Translations under genes and position numbers: made by a program
NCBI GenBank assembly: GCA_001468865.1
Contig: LDIY01000004.1
Coordinates: forward strand, 1-64,000
DNA length: 64,000 bases
Direction of reading: 5' to 3'
DNA from: a candidate division TM6 bacterium SOIL31
GTDB taxonomy: Bacteria; Babelota; Babeliae; Babelales; Vermiphilaceae
Shown: one piece after another, positions 44,995 to 53,281 of the stretch
Layout of the letters: every line of letters starts with the position of its first letter
Position numbering within the stretch: the first letter of the stretch is position 1
Notes under the pieces: model-generated
What the model saw: the letters and a program-made list of their open reading frames with translations, nothing else
Databases searched by the model: none
What the model was told of the DNA's origin: nothing

Positions 44995-45753
44995 ATGGTA
45001 ACCATTACTCAAGCACTTAATCGTATAGATGAAAAAAAGAAAAAATTAGATGCTTTGCGTCCCTTGCCGCCGGCCTTAGTAAACAACCTCGCGGAATGGT
45101 TTGCAATAGAATTTACGTATACTTCCAATGCTATTGAAGGCAATACGCTTTCAATGAGTGAAACTGCAATAGTGGTTGAAAAAGGCATTACTATTGGTGG
45201 AAAAACAGTCCGTGAGCATCTTGAAGCAATTTGTCATGCTGAAGCAATTAATTTTATCAGAGGTCTAGCACAAAAAAAGCAAAGTGACTTAGCGCTAGAT
45301 GATATTTTAGCTATACACAAAATAGTATTGCAAAAAATTGATGATATTCATGCAGGAGTTTTTAGGGATGTCATGGTACGTGTTATGGGCTCTCCAACGG
45401 TGTTCCCAAATCCCGTAAAAGTGCCTTTCTTAATGGTTGATTTTATGACGTGGTTGCAAACTGCAGCAGATCATCCGGTGATTGTGGCAGCGCTTGCGCA
45501 TTATAAATTGGTTACGATTCATCCATTTGTAGATGGCAACGGAAGAACAGCACGATTGTTAATGAATTTGTTGTTACTGCAGCATGGTTATCCGTTAGCA
45601 ATTATCAAAAAAGAAAAGCGACCTGAATATATGGCGGCCATAGAACAAGCGCGTAAGACAGAAGATATGACTGAATTTTATCAAATAATCATTGAAGCTG
45701 TTGAATATACACTTGATGCTTATCTACAAGCAGCGCATGATTCTGGATTGTAA
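44995..45753 (+). CDS. Fic-family protein (AMP-transferase)
   Basis: A 252-residue Fic protein. The active motif HPFVDGNGRTAR is at residues 176-187 and the inhibitory helix (S/T)xxxE(G/N) is at S44-G49 (SNAIEG), which makes it a class II Fic with N-terminal autoinhibition. Such enzymes AMPylate target proteins, often in host manipulation or stress control. There is no signal peptide, so it may act inside the cell or be delivered by another route. It stands alone next to exported proteins and shows no adjacent antitoxin. Confidence 0.9.
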   Translation: MVTITQALNRIDEKKKKLDALRPLPPALVNNLAEWFAIEFTYTSNAIEGNTLSMSETAIVVEKGITIGGKTVREHLEAICHAEAINFIRGLAQKKQSDLALDDILAIHKIVLQKIDDIHAGVFRDVMVRVMGSPTVFPNPVKVPFLMVDFMTWLQTAADHPVIVAALAHYKLVTIHPFVDGNGRTARLLMNLLLLQHGYPLAIIKKEKRPEYMAAIEQARKTEDMTEFYQIIIEAVEYTLDAYLQAAHDSGL

Positions 45754-45759
45754 TAAAAA

Positions 45760-46659
45760 TTACTTTCTATGTATCTGTAGCCACAATAAAAGAGTAATGA
45801 TACTACCACCAATCCATTGCAAAAAAACGGTTCGTTCAAGCCCTGCAATCTTTTTTTGATTTCTTTCTTCCGTTTCTTTCTGAGAAGTCAAAAGTTCTGA
45901 AAAATTACTTAATCCCAAACAAGAGAGTTTTTTTTGAATGAATTGGTCTGGATCAAGATTTTTATTCTGTTCTTCATAGGTTCTTGCTTTTTCACTTAAT
46001 TCACTTATTTGCTTAGCCATTTGCATCATCTGTTCTTGCAGATGACTGAGTTTGTTTGTTGTTTCTGTAAGATGTTGCGGTGGGGTAAAATCTGGATTTG
46101 ATTTAGCATCGTTTTCAGGATTTCCTAAAACATTTAAACGTTGGATTTCATCGAGTTCTTGAGCTATACCAGGATCACGTAATATGGGAGCGGTTGGAAA
46201 GACATTTTCACCAGAAAATTTTTTTTTCAATTGAGATACTTTGGAGTTGTTTCGGTGAGGAATTTCTGATGTCATAGACTGCTGAGATTGCGCTGTTTCT
46301 TGAAGTTTTTTAAGAGTTGTATCAAACCATTGTTGCTCTTCGTTCAGTAATCCAGCGAGTTCTTCATTCGCCTTAAGTCTTTTTAATATATTTTGATGTT
46401 CTTTTTGTACGGCAATGAGCTGTGTTCTTAAATCGCCCAACTCGGTACCCATTTTTTTTTGTTGCGTATTGAAAAGCTCAGCTTGTTTGCTATTGTGTTG
46501 GATTATGTGCAGAAGTTCTTGTGAAACTTGCAGGAAATTTTCTTGTTCTGAGGAAGGGCTGCCAAAGGATGTTATCACATCATCACTCTGAGAGTCGGAA
46601 CCAACGGATGTTATTTGTGTTGTTAGCTCTGTGGGCGGGGTATGATCGTGTGCATACAT
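45760..46659 (-). CDS. Coiled-coil protein with C-terminal tail anchor, 299 aa
   Basis: Unrecognised. The start is set at ATG 46659 (MYAHDHTPPTELTTQ), because AAGGAG lies seven bases upstream; longer frames run into the upstream gene. There is no signal peptide. The chain is mostly Lys/Glu/Gln-rich coiled coil (about 45-270) and ends in one hydrophobic helix (VFLQWIGGSIITLLLWLQI) with a basic HRK tail, a tail-anchored topology. The upstream gene has the same build, so the two may work together. Confidence 0.68.
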   Translation of the reverse strand: MYAHDHTPPTELTTQITSVGSDSQSDDVITSFGSPSSEQENFLQVSQELLHIIQHNSKQAELFNTQQKKMGTELGDLRTQLIAVQKEHQNILKRLKANEELAGLLNEEQQWFDTTLKKLQETAQSQQSMTSEIPHRNNSKVSQLKKKFSGENVFPTAPILRDPGIAQELDEIQRLNVLGNPENDAKSNPDFTPPQHLTETTNKLSHLQEQMMQMAKQISELSEKARTYEEQNKNLDPDQFIQKKLSCLGLSNFSELLTSQKETEERNQKKIAGLERTVFLQWIGGSIITLLLWLQIHRK

Positions 46660-46694
46660 ATGATTACTCCTTCTTATTTTCTCTCCAAGTTTCT

Positions 46695-47156
46695 CTATTT
46701 TTGATGAGTATGTATCCATAGCCACCATGCTAATGCGGTTATCAAGCCGGTGGCTATTAATTTGAAAGATATTTTTGATTGATTTCTATTGGCACTTATT
46801 GTGGTATTTTCTTTTGTAGCGGGAATAGCGAAATTAACGTTTTTAGTTTTTTTTAGGTTTTGAGGGATTGGTTGAGGCCCTAGTTGTTTCCGTTCGCTGA
46901 GGATTTGTTCTTTGCGTTCTTCTTTTTCTTTTATTTGTTGTTCTAAGGCCGATACACGCCCTCCAAGTTGTTCTTGGGTAGCAAGTATGCTTTCTATGGT
47001 AAGAAGTACTTGGTCTATTTTCTCTAATGCCATTTGCCCGTTAAGAAGTCTACTAATATTAAGTTCTTTTCGTAACTGCTCCATAGTCCCATCGAGTCCC
47101 TGAGTGGAGATTACGATCTGTGGCTTTTGTGGAGGTTCTTGCGCTTGCTGAGCCAT
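46695..47156 (-). CDS. Coiled-coil tail-anchored protein, 153 aa
   Basis: Unrecognised. It begins with a Gln/Pro-rich stretch, then a coiled coil (about 25-95: ISRLLNGQMALEKIDQVLLT, then a Lys/Glu run), a short linker, and a C-terminal hydrophobic helix (FKLIATGLITALAWWLWI) with a basic tail. No signal peptide. It resembles its downstream neighbour in layout and in the end sequence (LWI/LQI plus H-x-K), so a common origin or interaction is plausible. Confidence 0.68.
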   Translation of the reverse strand: MAQQAQEPPQKPQIVISTQGLDGTMEQLRKELNISRLLNGQMALEKIDQVLLTIESILATQEQLGGRVSALEQQIKEKEERKEQILSERKQLGPQPIPQNLKKTKNVNFAIPATKENTTISANRNQSKISFKLIATGLITALAWWLWIHTHQK

Positions 47157-47196
47157 GACGAAAACTCTCTTTTTTTAAGAAGAACGTATTTTTTTG

Positions 47197-48144
47197 TTAT
47201 TGTGGCAAACCGGCTCTATACCGATATGCAGTTGTTTCAGCTTCTACTAATGTGCGTTGCATGTATGATAATTTTGGCTCAATATTGTAATCTTGTTCTT
47301 TCAATGCAAAAAGAACACTGCTGTTTGCGCGTAAATCGCCTCTAAGCTCTGTGTAAAATGATTCAGGCATATCAGTTGCAACTAGTTCTATAAAATAGCA
47401 ATAACGGCTCAAAAGTGTCCAATAAAGATCGTCTAAATCATTGGCATCATCAAGAATATTATATTCAAGCAGTGTTGCAAGCTGATCTGCAATTTTTTTG
47501 GTGATATGCCATGTTCTTTCATAGGTGGCACCATCCCAGATAAGTTTGCTAAGTGCGGTATCACAAAATCTGATAATGCTTTGACGCAATTGCTCTTGTG
47601 CCAGTTCTTCTTGAGCAAGAGTAACAATAGTAGTACTAATGCTTTGCAAGAATGCATTTGGATCGCGTCTGAATGATTCATATTCTGTGCTGAATTGTGC
47701 ATACAACATGTTGTTCACGGTAGCATTAAAGCGATCAACAAAGGTTGCATCATAGAGTGCTGAATTGGTGATATAAGCGCGTGATGATGGCAGTGTAAAA
47801 TAAGGAGCCACGTGGCGTGGAAAATCTTCCAATAATTCTGAAAAAGCAGCAGCATTTGCATAGTGGGATTTTTTTAAAGTATTAGAAAACAGTTTGATTA
47901 CCGATTGCAGATATGCCGGCGGTTGATTGGTATTTGAGCCAAATGTGGTAAACTGAAGAAGCGCTGAGAAATCATTTGGTAAGATTTCTCGTGCAAAGCG
48001 TGGACTTCTCATTTCTTTTTGCAACGATAAGATAAGATCGTTTTGATTATGCAGAGCTTCATCTTTTTCTTGTAAAGCGTATGCATTTATACTATGAATG
48101 GAAAGAACACACAGTGCCGACAGCGTAATAAAATGACGTATCAT
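47197..48144 (-). CDS. Exported alpha-helical hypothetical protein, 315 aa
   Basis: Unrecognised. ATG 48144 (MIRHFITLSALCVLSIHSIN) is preferred because GGAG sits nine bases upstream; ATG 48159 has no ribosome binding site. After the signal peptide the protein is helical throughout, with recurring aromatic/Leu patterns, and has no C-terminal anchor. It is probably periplasmic or secreted. It faces away from the pseudopilin operon. Confidence 0.68.
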   Translation of the reverse strand: MIRHFITLSALCVLSIHSINAYALQEKDEALHNQNDLILSLQKEMRSPRFAREILPNDFSALLQFTTFGSNTNQPPAYLQSVIKLFSNTLKKSHYANAAAFSELLEDFPRHVAPYFTLPSSRAYITNSALYDATFVDRFNATVNNMLYAQFSTEYESFRRDPNAFLQSISTTIVTLAQEELAQEQLRQSIIRFCDTALSKLIWDGATYERTWHITKKIADQLATLLEYNILDDANDLDDLYWTLLSRYCYFIELVATDMPESFYTELRGDLRANSSVLFALKEQDYNIEPKLSYMQRTLVEAETTAYRYRAGLPQ

Positions 48145-48248
48145 AGTGGTAAACTCCATTTAAATAATAGTTAAACGTACTTCAATTTTATGGTATCACA
48201 AAGATAATTAATTGGATAATGAAAAGATAGAGATTAAGGGATTTTTTT

Positions 48249-49460
48249 ATGGCGTTATATTCATATGAAGCATTTTCCAAAGATGGCAAAAAAGTCTCTG
48301 GCACCGTGGATGCTCCATCAGCTGAAGCTTTAAAAGAACAATTGGTGCGTCAGGGCCTTTATCTTTCCCGTATTGAATTGACCGGTGGAATTTCTACCGG
48401 TGGTTTTTTTGCACGGTTATTGGAAAAAAAAGTAACGCCTAAAGATAAAATTCTTTTTACCAAACAACTTGCCATCTTACTCAAATCCGGTGTTCCTATT
48501 TTACAAGCCATTGAATTGCTGATTGAGCAGTTTGAAGGCGGGGTAAAAAACATGTTAGTGCGCATTAAAGATGATGTTAAAGAAGGAACATCACTTGCAG
48601 ATGCCTTAGCAAAATATCCCAAAGTATTTGAAAATTTATATATACAGTTGGTGCGTGCTGGTGAATCTACCGGTAAGTTAGACGTAATTCTTGAGCGTTT
48701 AACCATGTTCCTGGAGCGCCGTCAAGCAATTTCTTCCAAAGTAAAAGGCGCAATGCAACAACCAATTATTCAGCTTGTTGTTGCTATTGGCGTAATTCTT
48801 GTTTTGATCATCAAAGTAGTACCCAATTTAGCTAAAAACTTTGCATCGCAAAAAAAAGAGCTACCGGGCCCGACCGCGTTTATTATGGCCACCTCTGATT
48901 TTATGGTCAATCACTTCTTTCTTATTATCGGTTGTTGCATTGTTTTGGTATCGCTTTTTACGTTGTGGAAATCAAGCAGGGTGGGCGCTCGTCAGTATGA
49001 TCAATTAAAATTGAAACTTCCTCTGATCAAAAATCTTTCGCAAATGAATGCGGTAGTGCAGTTCAGTTACACGCTCGGATTGTTGCTTGAAGGTGGCGTG
49101 AATCTTGCTGAAGCGCTTGATATTGTGGTGAATGTTATTGATAACCGCATACTTGCCGATGCATTAAGAGTGGCGCGCGATAATATTGTTAAAGAAGGTA
49201 AAATTGCAGAGTATTTGCAACAAACCAAAATGTTTCCACCCATTGCTATTTATTTGATTAAAACGGGTGAGCAAACAGGACAACTTGATAAGATGCTGTT
49301 GACCGTTGCTGAGACCTATGAAAAAGATTATGTTGAACTCATTGATACATTAACGGGGCTTATTTCGCCCATAATGTTATTGGTGATGGCCGTTATCGTT
49401 GGATTCATTGTTCTTGCGATTGCGTTGCCAATGATGGCACAGCTTGAAAATATTGGATAA
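48249..49460 (+). CDS. gspF: Type II secretion/type IV pilus inner-membrane platform protein GspF/PilC
   Basis: A 403-residue membrane platform protein. The short N-terminal domain (MALYSYEAFSKDGKKVSGTV) and two T2SSF domains are present, each with a long helical part followed by membrane segments (about 168-190, 220-243, 375-400). Pattern YPKVFENLYIQLVRAGESTGKL is typical. It holds the assembly ATPase against the pseudopilus. It opens the GspF-G-H-I-J-K operon; no gspE, gspD, gspL or gspM is in the window, so those must be encoded elsewhere or be absent. Confidence 0.94.
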   Translation: MALYSYEAFSKDGKKVSGTVDAPSAEALKEQLVRQGLYLSRIELTGGISTGGFFARLLEKKVTPKDKILFTKQLAILLKSGVPILQAIELLIEQFEGGVKNMLVRIKDDVKEGTSLADALAKYPKVFENLYIQLVRAGESTGKLDVILERLTMFLERRQAISSKVKGAMQQPIIQLVVAIGVILVLIIKVVPNLAKNFASQKKELPGPTAFIMATSDFMVNHFFLIIGCCIVLVSLFTLWKSSRVGARQYDQLKLKLPLIKNLSQMNAVVQFSYTLGLLLEGGVNLAEALDIVVNVIDNRILADALRVARDNIVKEGKIAEYLQQTKMFPPIAIYLIKTGEQTGQLDKMLLTVAETYEKDYVELIDTLTGLISPIMLLVMAVIVGFIVLAIALPMMAQLENIG

Positions 49461-49484
49461 CAATTATTTAACAAAGGAGTTTCT

Positions 49485-49940
49485 ATGGCAGCTCTGTCAT
49501 ATGACGATAAGTGCATAAATAAACACGCTCGATCAGGTTTTTCTTTGCTGGAAATTATGATTGCGGTGATGATATTGGGACTTGTTATGGGATTGGTTGG
49601 GCCTAAAGTTTTTCAAATATTGGAAAATTCGCAAAAAACAGGAGCGAAATCTGAGTTGAAAGCCTTTAAAAATGCAATCGCCACGTATAAATTAAACGTT
49701 GGAACATATCCTGCAAAATTAAATGATCTTATTAATAAGCCGAAAAACGATGAACGTGCAGCGAAAAGATGGCAGGGACCATATCTTGATAAAGAAAAAC
49801 TTCCCGAAGATCCATGGGGAACAAAATATCACTATAAATTGAATCAAGAAGGTGCAAAGCATCCTTATGAGCTCTTATCTTATGGTCCTGAGGGTAAGGG
49901 GCACAAAGAAGGATATATCAGTGTGTGGGATGAAGATTAA
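49485..49940 (+). CDS. gspG: Major pseudopilin GspG
   Basis: A 151-residue type II secretion major pseudopilin. The prepilin peptidase site is GFSLLEIMIAVMILGLVMGL with cleavage between Gly and Phe and the conserved Glu5. The C-terminal domain has the GspG features GPYLDKEKLPEDPWGTKYHY and LLSYGPEGK, which carry the calcium-binding loop. The leader is longer than usual (about 20 residues). It lies 24 bp after gspF and overlaps gspH. Confidence 0.95.
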   Translation: MAALSYDDKCINKHARSGFSLLEIMIAVMILGLVMGLVGPKVFQILENSQKTGAKSELKAFKNAIATYKLNVGTYPAKLNDLINKPKNDERAAKRWQGPYLDKEKLPEDPWGTKYHYKLNQEGAKHPYELLSYGPEGKGHKEGYISVWDED

Positions 49941-50511
49941 AAGTACGATGCGTTGTACAAGGCAAAGTGGGTTTTCTTTACTAGAAATACTAATAGTAGT
50001 TTTGATTATTGGTCTTTTAAGTTCTATGATTGTGCCTAATTTTCAGCGAACAACACCGCGCTATGAACGAGAAGCGTTTATAGCGCGGTTCAATACTTTG
50101 GTGCAATTTGGTTGGCAGCAAGCATTATCAACGCATAAAGTGCATCGCATCAATGTTGATATTGGAAAGCAATTGATTACTTTGATGGCTGATTCTGGTG
50201 AAAAAGATAAATCAGGAGAAAGTGCATTTAAGCCAATAACGAATGCGGTGGAAGATACCACGTGCCCCATACCTGACCAAATTCTGATCAAGCAATTTTT
50301 TATTGAAGGCCATGATATGATGAGCAAGTTTGGACGCAGTGAAACCAAGTCAGCCTGGTTTTATATTGTTCCTGATGGTATGGCGCAAAATGTGGTAATT
50401 AATTTCAATGATACCAAAGATACGCAAGATAATAAGTCGCGCCCGGTGGGGTTAGTACTCAATCCTTTTAGCGCACAATTTAAAGTATATGATACATTCC
50501 AGAAACCATAA
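49930..50511 (+). CDS. Minor pseudopilin GspH-like
   Basis: A 193-residue pseudopilin. The N-methylation site is GFSLLEILIVVLIIGLLSSM, and the following domain is beta-rich, as in GspH. The start is set at ATG 49930, which overlaps the end of gspG by 11 bp; ATG 49948 is an alternative. It is assigned GspH by position and overall features. Its end overlaps gspI by 23 bp. Confidence 0.82.
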   Translation: MKIKSTMRCTRQSGFSLLEILIVVLIIGLLSSMIVPNFQRTTPRYEREAFIARFNTLVQFGWQQALSTHKVHRINVDIGKQLITLMADSGEKDKSGESAFKPITNAVEDTTCPIPDQILIKQFFIEGHDMMSKFGRSETKSAWFYIVPDGMAQNVVINFNDTKDTQDNKSRPVGLVLNPFSAQFKVYDTFQKP

Positions 50512-50905
50512 AAATGGATTTACCCTCATTGAAGTTTTACTTTCAATGATGATTACCGCATGCGTGCTATCTCCTTTGTTTCTTATGCAAGAGGCGATAA
50601 TGAAGCGTGTTGATATTTCTTCCCACGCATTTGATATTATTGTGCTTGCTAAAAATTTGTTGTTCGAAGCTCGCCAAAAACAAGAACCAGATGCACAAAC
50701 CTTCTCTCTTGAAAAAAGTGAAATTGATTTTGATGCACAACTTGCCTATTCTCTCTCTAAAGAAGTTAATCAAAAATCCTCTCTCAAATCGTTGCAAGGT
50801 CTGCACCAGGAAACAGTTACCGTTTCTTGGAAAGATAACGGACAAAAAAAACAAGAACAGTTGGTGACCTTTGTGTACAAAAAACCCGAGCAGAAGAAAC
50901 AATGA
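50489..50905 (+). CDS. Minor pseudopilin GspI-like
   Basis: A 138-residue pseudopilin with GFTLIEVLLSMMITACVLSP as cleavage site and helix, and a short beta domain that matches the small size of GspI. The start must be ATG 50489, which lies inside the end of gspH; the next Met would remove the leader. It ends in an ATGA overlap with gspJ. Assignment as GspI rests on order (G-H-I-J-K) and size. Confidence 0.82.
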   Translation: MIHSRNHKNGFTLIEVLLSMMITACVLSPLFLMQEAIMKRVDISSHAFDIIVLAKNLLFEARQKQEPDAQTFSLEKSEIDFDAQLAYSLSKEVNQKSSLKSLQGLHQETVTVSWKDNGQKKQEQLVTFVYKKPEQKKQ

Positions 50906-52104
50906 ATTATAACCCAATCCTTCATTTCATTTCGTATTGGGTGCCCATTAAAAAGAAAAGAGCATGGGTTAATAAAAAGCATGGAATTGCAAGATTGGGT
51001 TTCATGTTAATCGAATTGATTGTTGCAACGATGATAGCAAGCATGGTTGCAGGGGTTCTTCTGACTGCACTTAATTTAGGCAGTCGCTCGCAGACAACGA
51101 TTGATACTACTATTGATATGTCTGAACGTATTGCCATTGTGAGTAATCAGCTGGAAAAAGATTTAATGGGAGCATTTATTCCCGTGCAGTCCGAGCTCAA
51201 AAAAGATAGTAAAGATTCTGTAGCCCCAGAAGAAGATAAAAAATCGGAAAAAAAAGACTCCACCAAAAACGCTCAAGACGCGCAGCAAGGGCAAGCTGGT
51301 GCTGAGAAAAAAGAGCCAAAGCCCATCGAAAAAATATTTTATAGCACCAACAAAGAAGGTATGCTTGATACCTTAACCTTTATCACCAATGATCCGCTTG
51401 TTGTTTTTGTCAGTAAAGATACGGGTGAGGCAAAGCCTAAAGCGGTACGGGTGCAATACACGTTGCGACCTGAACCAGAAAGAAAAGATTCATATGTATT
51501 ATTCCGCCAAGAGAGCAAAGAACTTAATCTCGCAGAATATAAAAATGTCAGGTCTTATGAAGTTATCGGTGGCATTAAAAGATGCGCGGTGAAATTTATC
51601 GCGCGCATTGAAAAAAAGACTGATGAAAAGAAGGCAGGCGCGGGCGATGAAAAAGTTGGTGGAAAAGAAAAAAATCCAAAAATTGAATATGAATATAAAG
51701 AAATACCAGAATGGGTAAGCGAACAGAAAAAAGAGACATCGGGTGAAGCAGGTAAAGATAAAAAACAAGAATTTCCGCGTATTCCTTATCGCGTTGAGTT
51801 CAAAATTACGTTGTGGGATAAGCAAGATAAACGAGATAAAGAGTTTGTAATGAGTTTTGAAATTCCAACTGATTTTTCACCGCCCAAAAAAGAAGAAAAA
51901 AAACAACCAGAACAACCGAAAAAAGACGAATCCTCCTCCGCTCCTACTTCGCCAACAGGCTACGAAGGACACGGCAAGGCTACGGCGGACAAGTCTGGTC
52001 AAAAACAACAGCAACAGGGTGGTCAGCAAGGCCAAGAGGTTGCACTGATTGAAACGTTATCTACGACTTTGGGTAATTTAACAAAAATTCTTAAGCAGAT
52101 GTGA
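50902..52104 (+). CDS. Minor pseudopilin GspJ-like with extended Lys/Glu and Gln-rich insertions
   Basis: A 400-residue pseudopilin, much longer than typical GspJ (about 200). The cleavage site is GFMLIELIVATMIASMVAGV. The extra length comes from low-complexity Lys/Glu/Gln/Ala runs (about 95-140, 235-300) and a C-terminal tail. Residues 345-364 (SSSAPTSPTGYEGHGKATAD) are encoded by a GC-rich palindromic element at 51934-51992 that has a shorter relative in gspK. The insert breaks the local AT-rich, Lys-rich coding style, pointing to an acquired repeat. Confidence 0.85.
   Translation: MNYNPILHFISYWVPIKKKRAWVNKKHGIARLGFMLIELIVATMIASMVAGVLLTALNLGSRSQTTIDTTIDMSERIAIVSNQLEKDLMGAFIPVQSELKKDSKDSVAPEEDKKSEKKDSTKNAQDAQQGQAGAEKKEPKPIEKIFYSTNKEGMLDTLTFITNDPLVVFVSKDTGEAKPKAVRVQYTLRPEPERKDSYVLFRQESKELNLAEYKNVRSYEVIGGIKRCAVKFIARIEKKTDEKKAGAGDEKVGGKEKNPKIEYEYKEIPEWVSEQKKETSGEAGKDKKQEFPRIPYRVEFKITLWDKQDKRDKEFVMSFEIPTDFSPPKKEEKKQPEQPKKDESSSAPTSPTGYEGHGKATADKSGQKQQQQGGQQGQEVALIETLSTTLGNLTKILKQM
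51934..51992 (+). repeat. Palindromic element, family B (long form), in gspJ
   Basis: The element is bounded by TCCTCCTCCGC and CAAGGCTACGGCGGA, with outer stem TCCGC/GCGGA and an inner hairpin around GCC-aaca-GGC. The same two ends are fused directly, without the inner part, in gspK at 52307-52330. It is read in frame. Confidence 0.7.
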
Positions 52105-53192
52105 TACGTATGAGAAAAATGAGTGCTCGCCCGGGTTACATCATGATTTTTGCGCTTCTTATCATCGGAGCCTTGATGGTGATCGTGACCTATATCGGTC
52201 ATCGTGGTTCTTATTACTTACCTTTTGCAAAGATGGCAGTAGAGCGCGAAAAAGCTAAAATGTTAGCAGTCAGTGGCATACAAATTGCAATCGCGCAATT
52301 GTCGTCCTCCTCCGCCAAGGCTACGGCGGATGCAGCAAATGCTGCAAAGGGGAATGTTGAAGGTAAAGAAGGTAAACCTGCTGACAACCCCGAAAAAAAT
52401 TTTTTAATTCGGATACTGCCAACACTTAATCGTTGGCAACATTTTGATCTTAAAGAGGAAGTTGATGGCGTCGATGGTCGTATCAGTATTTGTTTAGTGT
52501 GTGAAGAAGGAAAGATAAATTTAAATCGCATGATCGATTTTAAAAAAAATACATTTCGCGGAAGCGAACAATCAGGCTGGAAAGTATTGATGCAAGAAAT
52601 ATGCAAATCTATTGAAAAAGTGAGCAAAAGCGGAGATTTATTTCCCGCATTTGAAAAGATAGTAAAAGAAGCAAAGTTTCCTTTCAACGATGCAACAGAA
52701 TTGATCACCAAAAAAGAATTTAATTTTTTTAAAGATAGTTTGTTTTATCAACCACCAACAACAAAAAAACACGATACTATTTATTTAACAGATATTTTTA
52801 CGGTATGGTCCAGTTCGGATAAACTTGAGCCGTGGTTATTCTCAGATTCAATGAATGCGTTATTTGGATTGCCACGAGTTGAAGTTGATGATATAAAAAA
52901 AAGAAAAGAGCAAGTTGAAGGTTGGGCAAAAAATTTTAAAACAAAGTCTAATTGGAGTAATGATTGGCAAACTATTTTGATGCCAGTATACGGGAAAGAG
53001 TTGCGGACTTTGCCTAAAAATATAGACTCAAAGCTGAGTACAACTTTTGATCCACATTTCTTCTCTGTTCTTGTTCATGGAAAAGTGGGTGAAGTGACAC
53101 AAATTGTGTATGCTATTTTAGAAAGAAATAAGCATGCTCAAGGTGAAAATGATGAATATGACGTAGTAATAAAAAAATTATATTGGATATAA
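52101..53192 (+). CDS. Minor pseudopilin GspK-like
   Basis: A 363-residue protein with the GspK type of N-terminus: PGYIMIFALLIIGALMVIVT helix without the usual Glu5, followed by the long alpha domain (VDGRISICLVCEEGKINLNRM is the family's conserved strand and turn). GspK caps the pseudopilus tip. I use GTG 52101, which gives a GTGA overlap with the gspJ stop; ATG 52110 is possible. Residues 69-77 are encoded by a short form of the palindromic element. Confidence 0.86.
   Translation: MIRMRKMSARPGYIMIFALLIIGALMVIVTYIGHRGSYYLPFAKMAVEREKAKMLAVSGIQIAIAQLSSSSAKATADAANAAKGNVEGKEGKPADNPEKNFLIRILPTLNRWQHFDLKEEVDGVDGRISICLVCEEGKINLNRMIDFKKNTFRGSEQSGWKVLMQEICKSIEKVSKSGDLFPAFEKIVKEAKFPFNDATELITKKEFNFFKDSLFYQPPTTKKHDTIYLTDIFTVWSSSDKLEPWLFSDSMNALFGLPRVEVDDIKKRKEQVEGWAKNFKTKSNWSNDWQTILMPVYGKELRTLPKNIDSKLSTTFDPHFFSVLVHGKVGEVTQIVYAILERNKHAQGENDEYDVVIKKLYWI
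52307..52330 (+). repeat. Palindromic element, family B (short form), in gspK
   Basis: TCCGCC (52311-52316) pairs with GGCGGA (52325-52330) around an eight-base loop. Its ends equal those of the longer element in gspJ. It encodes residues 69-77 (SSSAKATAD) in frame. Confidence 0.7.
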
Positions 53193-53194
53193 AT

Positions 53195-53267
53195 AGCCCC
53201 ATAGTGCATATCGGGGACCCCAAGGAAGAAAATTGAGATCAAACTATGGGGTAAGAGCATAGGGCTA
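53195..53267. repeat. GC-rich palindrome between gspK and the MCE gene
   Basis: CCCCATAGT (53197-53205) pairs with ACTATGGGG (53243-53251); an outer TAGCCC (53195-53200) and GGGCTA (53262-53267) can pair alternatively. The loop holds GGGGACCCC (53213-53221), a core shared with 3801-3809 and 61895-61903. It lies in the leader of the MCE gene and may act as attenuator or be an inserted repeat. Confidence 0.65.
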
Positions 53268-53281
53268 AAAAGGAATATATT

